A stretch of 64,000 nucleotides of DNA from Paenibacillus qinlingensis (GTDB taxonomy: Bacteria; Bacillota; Bacilli; Paenibacillales; NBRC-103111): assembly GCF_013204845.1 (NCBI RefSeq), contig NZ_JABMKY010000015.1:124001-188000 (forward strand), given 5' to 3'. The position numbers were made by a program, and so were the translations under genes. The notes beneath the pieces were generated by a model. That model was not told the DNA's origin. It saw only the letters and a list, made by a program, of their open reading frames with translations, and ran no database searches. This document shows positions 26,843-35,581 of the stretch, one piece after another. Numbering within the stretch: the stretch's first letter is position 1; each line of letters begins with the position of its first letter.

Positions 26843-27979
26843 TTAGAAAGATTCCGGGCGTTCAGTCGTCCTACCGAAGTGATGAAGAATCGCTTGAACA
26901 ATGCGTTCTGACGCTTTTCCGTCTCCGTAAGGGTTCGCAGCTTGGCTCATTTTATTGTACTGATCTGGATCCGTGAGCAGCGCGCGAGCACGTGTATAGA
27001 CCACTTCTTCGTCCGTTCCAACTAGCTCCAAAGTCCCTGCTTGGATACCTTCTGGACGCTCTGTCGTATCACGAAGAACGAGAGCTGGAACACCGAAGGT
27101 CGGCGCCTCTTCTTGAAGACCGCCAGAGTCTGTCAGAATCATGTACGTATAAGGATAGAAATTATGCAATTCAAAAACGTCAAGCGGTTCAATCAGCTTG
27201 ATTCGTGGATGATTGCCTAGAATTTCATGGGCAGGCTCGAGCACCACCGGATTCGGATGAACCGGGTAAACAATCGCAATGTCCTCAAACTCATCGGCGA
27301 TCCGTTTCACGGCACGGAATATTTGGCGATGCGGTTCACCTTGAGCTTCACGGCGGTGCGCTGTCATCAAGATCAACTTGCGGCCAGCGGCCCATTCCAG
27401 CACGGGGTGATTGAACTTCTCCTGCACCGTGTACTTAAACACGTCTATGGCTGTATTACCCGTCACATAAATTTGGGACTCTGATTTATTTTCTTTACGC
27501 AGGTTTTCTGCGGATTGCCCTGTTGGCGCAAAATGAAGATCAGCAAGAACGCCCGTTAATTGACGATTCATTTCCTCTGGATATGGCGACAATTTGTTCC
27601 ATGTCCGAAGACCCGCTTCCACGTGTCCTACTTGGATCTGCTGCATGAAAGCTGCATAGCTGGCAAGGAACGTTGTTAGTGTGTCCCCATGCACGAGAAT
27701 TAGATCTGGCTTCGCTTCTTGGAACACGGGTTCCAAGCCTTGCAGCACGCGCATCGTAATCTCATTCAGTGTTTGGCGATCCTTCATAACGTTAAGATCA
27801 AAGTTCGGTGTGATTTTAAAAATATCAAGCACTTGGTCCAACATCTGACGATGCTGTGCGGTTACGCATACCAGAGACTCAATCTGCTCAGGATGCTTCT
27901 CCAACTCGAGAATGAGCGGAGCCATTTTGATTGCTTCAGGTCTTGTTCCGAAGATCGTAATCACTTTTAGGCGTTTCAT
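26843..27979 (-). CDS. mnaA: UDP-N-acetylglucosamine 2-epimerase (non-hydrolysing)
   Basis: Interconverts UDP-GlcNAc and UDP-ManNAc, the donor for teichoic-acid linkage units and secondary wall polymers. The protein has 378 residues. Family motifs are present: FGTRPEAIKMAPL at the N-terminus, LVHGDTLTTF, VGHVEAGLRT, and LTDSGGLQEEAPTFGVPALV in the nucleotide-binding half. ATG at 27979 follows AAGGGGAG. In this window it supports the wall polymer on which SLH proteins anchor. Confidence 0.95.
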   Translation of the reverse strand: MKRLKVITIFGTRPEAIKMAPLILELEKHPEQIESLVCVTAQHRQMLDQVLDIFKITPNFDLNVMKDRQTLNEITMRVLQGLEPVFQEAKPDLILVHGDTLTTFLASYAAFMQQIQVGHVEAGLRTWNKLSPYPEEMNRQLTGVLADLHFAPTGQSAENLRKENKSESQIYVTGNTAIDVFKYTVQEKFNHPVLEWAAGRKLILMTAHRREAQGEPHRQIFRAVKRIADEFEDIAIVYPVHPNPVVLEPAHEILGNHPRIKLIEPLDVFELHNFYPYTYMILTDSGGLQEEAPTFGVPALVLRDTTERPEGIQAGTLELVGTDEEVVYTRARALLTDPDQYNKMSQAANPYGDGKASERIVQAILHHFGRTTERPESF

Positions 27980-28007
27980 CGGTTTCTTCTCCCCTTAAAG
28001 TTTTCAG

Positions 28008-28080
28008 TTAGGAAAACTAGCTTCGTAAGCATGAGCTTATGTTTTCTTACAGGAAACTGACTTCGTAAGCGTTACTTTTG
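28008..28080. repeat. Paired ~41-nt intercistronic repeat (mnaA-upp gap)
   Basis: Two copies of GGAAAACTxxCTTCGTAAGC-like sequence, starting near 28008 and 28049, with the same period as the pair at 14955-15023. The first copy extends into a local inverted repeat (AAGCATGAGCTTATG). Confidence 0.6.
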
Positions 28081-28089
28081 TTCAAAAAA

Positions 28090-28719
28090 TTAATCCGTGC
28101 CGTACAGACGATCCCCAGCATCCCCAAGACCTGGCACAATGTAACCATGATCATTCAAATGATCATCAACCGCTGCGACGTAAATATCGACGTCTGGATG
28201 TTCTTTTTGCACAGAAGCTACGCCCTCAGGTGCTGCAATGAGACACATTAGCTTAATACGTGAGCAGCCTCTGCGTTTCAGCACATCGATTGCTGCATTG
28301 GCAGATCCGCCTGTTGCAAGCATAGGATCAATAACGAGCAAATCCCGCTCCAACACATCAGTTGGCAACTTCACATAGTACTCAACAGGTTGAAGCGTAT
28401 CCGGATCGCGGTACAGACCAACATGTCCTACTTTGGCAGCTGGCATCAGCTTTAACACCCCGTCAACCATACCTAAACCTGCTCGTAAAATAGGGATCAG
28501 CCCTAACATCCTACCCGAGATGACTTGGCAATCTGCTGTTGTAACCGGCGTTTTCACTTGCACTTGCTGTAGTGGCAGATCTCTTGTGATTTCATAAACC
28601 ATTAATGTAGCAACTTCATCGACAAGCGCTCTGAAATCCTTCGTTGTCGTGTTCTCATCCCGAATATAAGTAAGCTTATGCTGGATAAGCGGATGATCGC
28701 AAATATGTACTTTACCCAT
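28090..28719 (-). CDS. upp: Uracil phosphoribosyltransferase
   Basis: Salvages uracil to UMP with PRPP. A 209-residue protein with the PRPP-binding signature LVIDPMLATGGSANAAIDVL and the C-terminal uracil loop DHGYIVPGLGDAGDRLYGT. The ATG at 28719 follows AGGAGG. The upstream region carries a TATAAT-like box inside a long inverted repeat. Confidence 0.97.
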   Translation of the reverse strand: MGKVHICDHPLIQHKLTYIRDENTTTKDFRALVDEVATLMVYEITRDLPLQQVQVKTPVTTADCQVISGRMLGLIPILRAGLGMVDGVLKLMPAAKVGHVGLYRDPDTLQPVEYYVKLPTDVLERDLLVIDPMLATGGSANAAIDVLKRRGCSRIKLMCLIAAPEGVASVQKEHPDVDIYVAAVDDHLNDHGYIVPGLGDAGDRLYGTD

Positions 28720-28746
28720 ATGTTCCTCCTAATTATGCTTCTAGGT

Positions 28747-28850
28747 CAGGCAAACCTCGTCCATTATATCATATGTTATCCAACTTATCTGCTGTAGAAC
28801 CGCCATTTCTCTTGATGACTACGACAACGAAGCAGCGTGGTTTGCCTGCG
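28747..28850. repeat. Perfect 10-bp inverted repeat flanking the upp promoter region
   Basis: CAGGCAAACC at 28747-28756 is the exact reverse complement of GGTTTGCCTG at 28841-28850. The 84 bases between contain TATAAT (minus strand, near 28766-28771) and presumably the upp transcription start. Confidence 0.7.
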
Positions 28851-28866
28851 GTTATAAAATCATGAC

Positions 28867-28922
28867 AAAAAACCCTCGTGAACCGCACTTTCCAACCGGA
28901 AAATGGGTTCAGGCAAGGGTTT
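28867..28922 (-). terminator. Long Rho-independent terminator of the carbohydrate operon
   Basis: AACCCTTGCCTGAACC pairs with GGTTCACGAGGGTT across a loop of about 25 bases, then six T. It sits right after the GH106-like gene. Confidence 0.85.
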
Positions 28923-28933
28923 ACATGTGCTGT

Positions 28934-31900
28934 TTAGCTGGCGTTAACCAGCAACAATTGAATTCCGGTCAGCCCGCAGTTGACCAAGCAGTAGCGATCC
29001 GTCCATATCTTGTCGGCACCCGCATCAACCCAACCGATTTTGTCGGTGAAGCTGGTGGGGCCTACAAAGGTGACCTCTCCTTTTAGATGATGATGAGGTC
29101 CGAATGTATTACGTCCGCTGGTCAATAACTCGATTTGAAACTGAACCTGCTCGCTCATTATCTCATCTGTTACATCCAGCTGGGAGGCTCCCCAAAGAAC
29201 CGTACGGGTCGTTCCGCCATTCACAGTAATATTCATAGCCGGACAGCGCATAGCATCCCACTGAAGGACAAGCCTGCCGTTATTGTTGCGAATATGTTTT
29301 AACACTTGCTCGGGCAGGGTAATCGTTTGGTCTGCGGTCACTCGTCCCGAGTAGAACACCAATCCCTGCGTCGTGACATCTGTCAACTGAAGCTGCTTCG
29401 GCATTGAGGTCAAGGTGAACGGCCCCTCCGTCCACAATGCCTCGCGTTCGGCCTGCTCCCAGCCGCCATGTGGTTTCACAGCGAATGGCCCTAGCACATA
29501 AATACTTTCGACTTCCACATCGAATAAAAGCTTATTGCGAATCGGGGCCAAATTGTCGCCTGCCACACCGAAGAACCGATAGACATCATCATTACAATAA
29601 AAGGATCCCGACATGCGGATACGATTACGACCCTCCACCACAAATTCGCCAATTCCCAGCGTTGGAAAGCTGCGGTCACCGCCAAACCAGCTGTCAGCAT
29701 CCTCCGCACGGACAGGCTGTCCATTGATCGACAGCTCCCAATGCTCAGGGCGCTCGACAGCGAGCTTCCACAGTGAGCGATCCGTATGCCTCATTAGCTC
29801 AGCATCTGTCTCGAAGATGAACTCCAATTCAATATTCACAGGTCTCTGCATTGCAATACAGTGCTCTTGAATGTTCAGCACATAAGTAGGAGATGACCAC
29901 TCTCCTCCATCTAAGCGATAGGCGGCATAGTCCAGTGTCAGAGCATTAGGCGCTGACAATTGGTAGTTCCATAGAGTATCTATGTTCATTTCAACTATTG
30001 AGAAGGGCTTCTCATTGAGTAAAGATGCTGCTGCCTTAGGCGGTTGTCCCCTTGGGGTCGGTTCCATCGCAGCCTCACTGTCCCAAATGGCGAAGAGCTT
30101 AGAATCACCTGGAGCCAGCTTAACGCTTTCCGATAACATACGTGCATCCGCTTCAGCTTTCTCCCCTTTTTCCAAATCCATCTCCATCCAAAATCGCCGA
30201 TCTGACGCAGGAATTTTCAACTCAACAGTCTCGGTATCCCCCGTATGCACAGCATACAGTAATGTCACACCTGGCAAATGCCGCTCCTGAACATAAAGCT
30301 TTCGTAAAGCGTCCTGCGACGTATCCTCTCCTAGCAGCCAATCCCTGCGAACCTGCACATGCTCGGCTAAACCCCTTAATTCCGCAACATGAACCACACT
30401 ATCGCTCATAAACCAAGATGCCAGTGTCTCGCTCCGTTTACCCTCCAGATAGAGAGGGGCTTCACCCACTAAAATGACCCTTCCTCCTGCTTCTACGAAC
30501 GATTTCAGCAGTTCAAAGGTTGAAGCTTCTATCGTTAGCACGTCACTCACAATGACCGTTGCGTATTGTTGGGAACCGACCTGTAACATCCCGTCCGAAA
30601 TACTCCCATAGTCTCGCATCAACGCTTCATCGCCGTAATCGAAATCACGCTGAAGCGCTAATAATTCATCCGCTAACGCATCCATGCGGTTCTGCAACTG
30701 TTCCACGTTACTTTTATTCTTCAAGCTTTGCAGCAGCCACGCCGATCGAATGGGATGCAGAACAAGAATACCTGGAACAGCCTTCCCGAGAGTCAACAGA
30801 TAGGTAAGCCTAGCAAAGTAATCATTAAACTGGCTGTACACATCCCACCATGGTTGCTGAACGTACAGAGAAGGTGGATAGTCTCGCTTGCGGACTCCAC
30901 GAATCGAATACGATTGCAGATGCGGGCATAGACGATTCACGCCTAGGACAAACTGCCATTCGGCGATCCTTTTCATTTCGCGGAAACTCAAGTTCCATCC
31001 GCAGCAGCCGAAGGTTTCCGTGATCACGAACGGTTTATCCAACTGCCGCGCTACTGAAGCCGCCTGTTTAGGCAAGATCACGCTGCGCGGCTTACGACCC
31101 AGCATATCAATGCCTGGCATATGCATTCGTTCGTAAAGCGGCATGACTCCTCCCGTATACTGCATTTGTTCCATGAGGGTATCTTCCCCCATGAAATGAC
31201 CTGTCAGCTGCCAGCCATGAGCTTCACACCAATCAGCAACTAAGCAAACTGATGTTCGAAATCGCTCGCTTACCAGATTCCAGAACTGATAACGAGCTAA
31301 GTATGCCGCTTCTATTTCTGACTCATGTACTTCTGTAAGCAACCAACCGATGGCATTCGTAACGGACTCCCCATAACGCAACGAGTACTCCCGATCGAAA
31401 TCAATCGACCATGGAATGCCAGAGAACTTAAACTCATCTGTGAATATGCCTGGCATATTGCCCTCACCGAACCGGTCCCCCAGACGCTGGAAATAAACCT
31501 CATGGCAGGCCTGAAGAAAGGCATCCATTGCTTCAACAGAAAGGATATCAATATAGTAAGGATTCACGCGGCACATGACAGCCAGACCTACATCCCAATT
31601 GTCATCATTCTCCTCATCTTGCACCCGCCACTGCTTCTCATTTTCTAATCGAACAAGCAGGTACATAAAGTCAGGATCCTGTCGCAGTACTTCCACCTGC
31701 TGTAAGGCATCCTCTTTCTTGACTCGGATACCCTCCAGCGACTTTTGCTGATAAGAAACCCCTAATGCCGGCACAACGCCATTCGCTGTTCCACTAGGCC
31801 AACCATTCTCATCGTAGCACCATGCCTCTAGCCCTTGAGCTTTAGCCTCGTCGGCTGATATCTCAATGACATCTAAGAACTCTTCACCCATATAGGGAGT

Positions 31901-32107
31901 AAGCAGTCCCTGCCTTGTATGCATGAAGAAACCACCTAAACCGGCCCGCTTCATTTCGCCAATTTGCCTGCGAAGCTCCTCGGGTTCCAGCTTATCGTTC
32001 CATGACCAGAATGGCGTGCTTCTATATGCAGCGGGTGGATTATGAAAAATCGATTCTTCGAATTGATTTCGATGTTCTCTTTGATTTCGAGGTTCCTTTG
32101 TTAGCAA
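28934..32107 (-). CDS. Large GH106-like glycoside hydrolase
   Basis: An enzyme of about 1057 residues without a signal peptide, so probably cytoplasmic. The N-terminal half resembles the GH106/rhamnosidase-type family: TPFWSWNDKLEPEELRRQI, AGLGGFFMHTRQGL, WCYDENGWPSG and VITETFGCCGWNLSF. The C-terminal third is beta-rich, resembling sugar-binding jelly-roll domains. A role in removing L-rhamnose from imported glycans is inferred. The start was set to TTG at 32107, nine bases after GAGGAG and after the regulator stop; a TTG at 32149 would overlap that gene by 26 bases. It is the last gene of the operon. Confidence 0.8.
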   Translation of the reverse strand: MLTKEPRNQREHRNQFEESIFHNPPAAYRSTPFWSWNDKLEPEELRRQIGEMKRAGLGGFFMHTRQGLLTPYMGEEFLDVIEISADEAKAQGLEAWCYDENGWPSGTANGVVPALGVSYQQKSLEGIRVKKEDALQQVEVLRQDPDFMYLLVRLENEKQWRVQDEENDDNWDVGLAVMCRVNPYYIDILSVEAMDAFLQACHEVYFQRLGDRFGEGNMPGIFTDEFKFSGIPWSIDFDREYSLRYGESVTNAIGWLLTEVHESEIEAAYLARYQFWNLVSERFRTSVCLVADWCEAHGWQLTGHFMGEDTLMEQMQYTGGVMPLYERMHMPGIDMLGRKPRSVILPKQAASVARQLDKPFVITETFGCCGWNLSFREMKRIAEWQFVLGVNRLCPHLQSYSIRGVRKRDYPPSLYVQQPWWDVYSQFNDYFARLTYLLTLGKAVPGILVLHPIRSAWLLQSLKNKSNVEQLQNRMDALADELLALQRDFDYGDEALMRDYGSISDGMLQVGSQQYATVIVSDVLTIEASTFELLKSFVEAGGRVILVGEAPLYLEGKRSETLASWFMSDSVVHVAELRGLAEHVQVRRDWLLGEDTSQDALRKLYVQERHLPGVTLLYAVHTGDTETVELKIPASDRRFWMEMDLEKGEKAEADARMLSESVKLAPGDSKLFAIWDSEAAMEPTPRGQPPKAAASLLNEKPFSIVEMNIDTLWNYQLSAPNALTLDYAAYRLDGGEWSSPTYVLNIQEHCIAMQRPVNIELEFIFETDAELMRHTDRSLWKLAVERPEHWELSINGQPVRAEDADSWFGGDRSFPTLGIGEFVVEGRNRIRMSGSFYCNDDVYRFFGVAGDNLAPIRNKLLFDVEVESIYVLGPFAVKPHGGWEQAEREALWTEGPFTLTSMPKQLQLTDVTTQGLVFYSGRVTADQTITLPEQVLKHIRNNNGRLVLQWDAMRCPAMNITVNGGTTRTVLWGASQLDVTDEIMSEQVQFQIELLTSGRNTFGPHHHLKGEVTFVGPTSFTDKIGWVDAGADKIWTDRYCLVNCGLTGIQLLLVNAS

Positions 32108-32123
32108 AACAACTCTCTCCTCA

Positions 32124-33725
32124 TCAATCCCTCCAGTTTGCTGTGACAAACTTCTGTGGAGAGGTCCCGGTTATTTTTTTGAACAAGGTACAGAAATACT
32201 TCTCATTATGAACACCAACAGCCTCAGCCAACTCTAAATTAGAATAATCACGCTTACGCAGCAGCTCGATGGCCCGCTCAATCCTGCGCTTAGAGACGTA
32301 ATCGGTAAAATTGATCCCTAACTCTTTCTTGAAAAGCTCGCTCACATACGTTGGATTCAAATGAATGTGCTCGGCGACAACACCGAGGGAAATCGATTCC
32401 TTCAGGTGATCCTCAACGAAGCGCATCGCCTTCACCATTTCGAGGCGTAAACCGCTCCCTTCTGCACGGGCGTGCAGCTTCTCCCACTCCACGCGCAAAC
32501 GCTCCACCAGTTGATGCAGATGCGTACAGTCCGCAAATGTAGCTGCATCAGCTGTAACTTCATGATCAGCTGGTAGCATTCGCTGGCGAAGGCGTGCGCA
32601 CCAGCCCTCGATATAACCCAGCAGTTTGCCAGGCATAATCCGATGGTTATGCAGCACATGCAGCAAAGGCGCAAGTGCTTCGCCTCCCAACGACTTCGCA
32701 CTAGAACGCGCGAGCGTTTGCTCAAAGCGTTCTGTTAGCTCGCGCCAGTCACTTTCGCTATAGCCTAACCTCCGATTTGGCGTAATTACTGTGCCAAAGC
32801 TGGCATAGAACGTGTCCTCAAGTGCACCTTTGGCTTCCTCGTAGGCCACTGGAGCAGACCCCCAGCCGTTGTACATCCGGCTCACACCCATTGAAACTGA
32901 TATACGCAAATAAGTTTTTATCGCATCTCGGATGCTTTCCCCAAGCTCGTAGCAATTCCGATCGAACAATTGTTCGCTGCCCGCCCGAATCGTAGCCAGG
33001 GCAACGATGACGCCTTGCTGCAACTCACAGGCGAAGCAGCTCCCACTCTCCCGGAGCACTTCCTCGATAATATTTAACATGCCGTACTTGAGCATGTTAC
33101 GGTCCGCTGGTGAATACTCCGAACAGAATACATCATAATTATCAAAACGCACAGCAAAACACCCATACTGCCGCGGCTCAAACCCTGGCACTAGCTCCGC
33201 ACTTCGGCGCTCCATAACAGGATCAGATACCTCTCCACGGAGCAATTCCTCCAGCAGATGCTTGCGCAGACGATAGGAATTCTCTTTCACAGATCCACTG
33301 AGACTTTGCAGGCGCCTCTCCTTCTCTTCGCGGGCAATCACATTATCGCGCGCTTTGGACAAGGCCGTGCGTACATCTTCTTCCCGCAAGGGCACCTTAA
33401 CCAAATATTCAAACACACCCATGGCAATCGCTTGCTTGGCATAGGCGAAATCCGAGTAGGCGCTTAGGATGATAACTTCCACACCAGGCAGCCGTTCCCG
33501 CAGCTGACGCACGAGTTCAATCCCATCCATGCCAGGCATCACAATATCTGTGATAATGAGATCAGGACGCAGCTCCGTTGCTTTCTCCAGCGCTTCAACG
33601 CCCGAATAAGCCCGACCCACTAGCCGGAATGGCATCCGCCGCTCCGCCCACCGTCCGAAGTATGTCTCTAACCGTTGCACCATTGGCGGCTCATCATCCA
33701 CAATGAGGCAAGTCACCTCTCTCAT
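32124..33725 (-). CDS. YesN-like response regulator, AraC-type
   Basis: A 533-residue regulator. The receiver domain (1-120) has the acidic pair D10-D11 and phospho-acceptor D60 in LIITDIVMPGMDG. A long middle domain follows, then an AraC double helix-turn-helix (about 430-530) ending YFCTLFKKITGTSPQKFV. It should activate the adjacent transport and hydrolase genes when phosphorylated by the kinase. Its ATG overlaps the kinase stop by four bases. Confidence 0.93.
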   Translation of the reverse strand: MREVTCLIVDDEPPMVQRLETYFGRWAERRMPFRLVGRAYSGVEALEKATELRPDLIITDIVMPGMDGIELVRQLRERLPGVEVIILSAYSDFAYAKQAIAMGVFEYLVKVPLREEDVRTALSKARDNVIAREEKERRLQSLSGSVKENSYRLRKHLLEELLRGEVSDPVMERRSAELVPGFEPRQYGCFAVRFDNYDVFCSEYSPADRNMLKYGMLNIIEEVLRESGSCFACELQQGVIVALATIRAGSEQLFDRNCYELGESIRDAIKTYLRISVSMGVSRMYNGWGSAPVAYEEAKGALEDTFYASFGTVITPNRRLGYSESDWRELTERFEQTLARSSAKSLGGEALAPLLHVLHNHRIMPGKLLGYIEGWCARLRQRMLPADHEVTADAATFADCTHLHQLVERLRVEWEKLHARAEGSGLRLEMVKAMRFVEDHLKESISLGVVAEHIHLNPTYVSELFKKELGINFTDYVSKRRIERAIELLRKRDYSNLELAEAVGVHNEKYFCTLFKKITGTSPQKFVTANWRD

Positions 33726-35506
33726 TGCGCCTCCCCCCTTCCGCGTTCATCATGCTGATCTTGTGCTGTATCATCTGGGAATGTCAGTGTTACACATGTT
33801 CCACGACCTGGCTCGCTCCACACGCTAAGGCCATAAGGTTCCCCGTAATTTAAACGTATGCGTTGGTGAATGTTGTACAAGCCTATTCGTTTACGGTGAT
33901 CAAAATTTCGCCCCACAGGATCCTCGAGCAGTAGCTCCGTTGTCTTATCAAGCGTCATGCCAATGCCTTCGTCCTTTACCTCAACAATGAGTTTGCCATC
34001 GTGACGAACCGCTGACAACCGAATAGCTCCTGATTTACGTCCACCTGCATACCCATGGAAAATACTGTTCTCCACAATGGGTTGAAGCGCCATTCGTAAT
34101 ACAGGAAGGTCTAGGGTGTCTGAATCAATCTCTTCTATGAGCTCAAACTCACAATCATACCGAATCTTTTGGATGTATAAATAATCCTTCACATTCCGCA
34201 ATTCCTGCTCCAAGCTGACCCGGTCAGAGAATTCCGTAATACCGTATTCCAGAATTGAAATCAGTGCTTCAATTATGTTATCTACCTCGTGATAGCGCTC
34301 AAATGCGACAACATTGGAAATAGATCCTAGCGTGTTGTATAGAAAATGCGGATTGATTTGAGACTGCAGCACTTGAATCTCTAACTCTTTCTTTTTTCGT
34401 TCGCCACGGTTCACATGCTCAATTAAGGTGCGAATCTGGCCTAACATGTCGTCGAATGTGGCTGCCAGCTTGCCGAACTCATCACGGCGTGCGCTCGATA
34501 TGCTAACGTTCAAATCTCCGTGACCGACTTGATTGATTTTACGAATCAAATAGTACACTGGCGTTCGAATCATGCGAGCTACGAAACCGGCCGTCAACAC
34601 ACTAAGCAAGAAGCCAAGTAACAGAAGGCCAATGAAAAATGTCTCCATTCGCTTGAGCGATTTTTGCAACGTCGTTCCGTCATAGAAGGCAAATACAATC
34701 CATTTGGTACGAGGATTAATGCTCTTCATAATGGTCACAGCAGTCCCATTCATATGGTCAGTAAAGACATCATCCTTGGACTCCACAAGCTCCCGACCAT
34801 CTCGGTCATCAAAGCTTAGACGATGATCGACGATACTAAACAGGCGGCTGCCCGCTGGCTCCAGAATGACACGTCCCTCTTTGTCCATGATGCCTAACTG
34901 CAAATCGTTGCTGCCACCGCCAATCTTCTGCAATCGCTCTTGCATCGCAGTAAGATTCAAATCCACGGCCACAGCCATCGGTTCACCGGCAATCGTAATC
35001 GCTTTGGTGAAGGTAACCGTCCAACCAGAGAAGAAATTCTGATACGGCTGGCTAACCGTCACGGCCCCGTAGGCGTTGCTGTAGGCCATTTTATAGAGAG
35101 GATCCCGATCATCTCTAGGGTCGTTAATGACCTTTGTTACAGGATTCCCGCCTAGGATGGACAAATCCTTGCGAATCACGTACACGTCTGTCAGCATAAT
35201 CGCGTTCTCCCGATAGGCATTCTCCAAAGCAGCTTGCGCAGCCGTCAGATCATTACGCCACGAAGCGGCTGAAGTGGAGAGTTGGCCGATCGTATTTTGC
35301 ACAAGGAGAAAGTACAGATCGATATATTCTTCTTCCTTATGCAGCAACTGTGTCGCTTGGTTGAGCTGACTCGAGGTAATTTCATTTTTAATATAACGGT
35401 AGGATAAACCGCTTAGAATAGCTTCCGAGCTGAGCACGAAGACGAAACAGACCAGAAACAGTCGGAATGATATATTGTGGAACCATTTCTTGATCCAATC
35501 TCGCAT
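33722..35506 (-). CDS. YesM-like sensor histidine kinase
   Basis: A 594-residue membrane kinase. Two membrane helices (about 13-33 and 285-310) enclose an extracellular sensor domain; HAMP follows (about 310-362), then the His_kinase domain with phospho-histidine in QSQINPHFLYNTLGSI and an ATPase domain with an N-box (PIVENSIFHGY) and GIGL. This family senses sugar availability, often through a binding protein. Confidence 0.93.
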   Translation of the reverse strand: MRDWIKKWFHNISFRLFLVCFVFVLSSEAILSGLSYRYIKNEITSSQLNQATQLLHKEEEYIDLYFLLVQNTIGQLSTSAASWRNDLTAAQAALENAYRENAIMLTDVYVIRKDLSILGGNPVTKVINDPRDDRDPLYKMAYSNAYGAVTVSQPYQNFFSGWTVTFTKAITIAGEPMAVAVDLNLTAMQERLQKIGGGSNDLQLGIMDKEGRVILEPAGSRLFSIVDHRLSFDDRDGRELVESKDDVFTDHMNGTAVTIMKSINPRTKWIVFAFYDGTTLQKSLKRMETFFIGLLLLGFLLSVLTAGFVARMIRTPVYYLIRKINQVGHGDLNVSISSARRDEFGKLAATFDDMLGQIRTLIEHVNRGERKKKELEIQVLQSQINPHFLYNTLGSISNVVAFERYHEVDNIIEALISILEYGITEFSDRVSLEQELRNVKDYLYIQKIRYDCEFELIEEIDSDTLDLPVLRMALQPIVENSIFHGYAGGRKSGAIRLSAVRHDGKLIVEVKDEGIGMTLDKTTELLLEDPVGRNFDHRKRIGLYNIHQRIRLNYGEPYGLSVWSEPGRGTCVTLTFPDDTAQDQHDERGRGEAQ

Positions 35507-35545
35507 GATGTTCGCACCCCTCGTAGCTACTCTATAGAAATGTAG

Positions 35546-35567
35546 AAAAAGAGGAGGTTTCTCCCCT
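35546..35567 (-). terminator. Attenuator-like hairpin between binding protein and kinase genes
   Basis: AGGGGAG/CTCCTCT stem (7 bp with one G-T pair) and four-base loop followed by five T on the minus strand. It would reduce expression of the regulators relative to the binding protein. Confidence 0.6.
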
Positions 35568-35581
35568 TTTCCCCACTATAC

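Noticed and set aside
32108..32149. TTG at 32149 as start of the GH106-like enzyme
   Set aside because: It would overlap the regulator gene by 26 bases and lacks a ribosome site at the right distance; TTG at 32107 has GAGGAG nine bases upstream.
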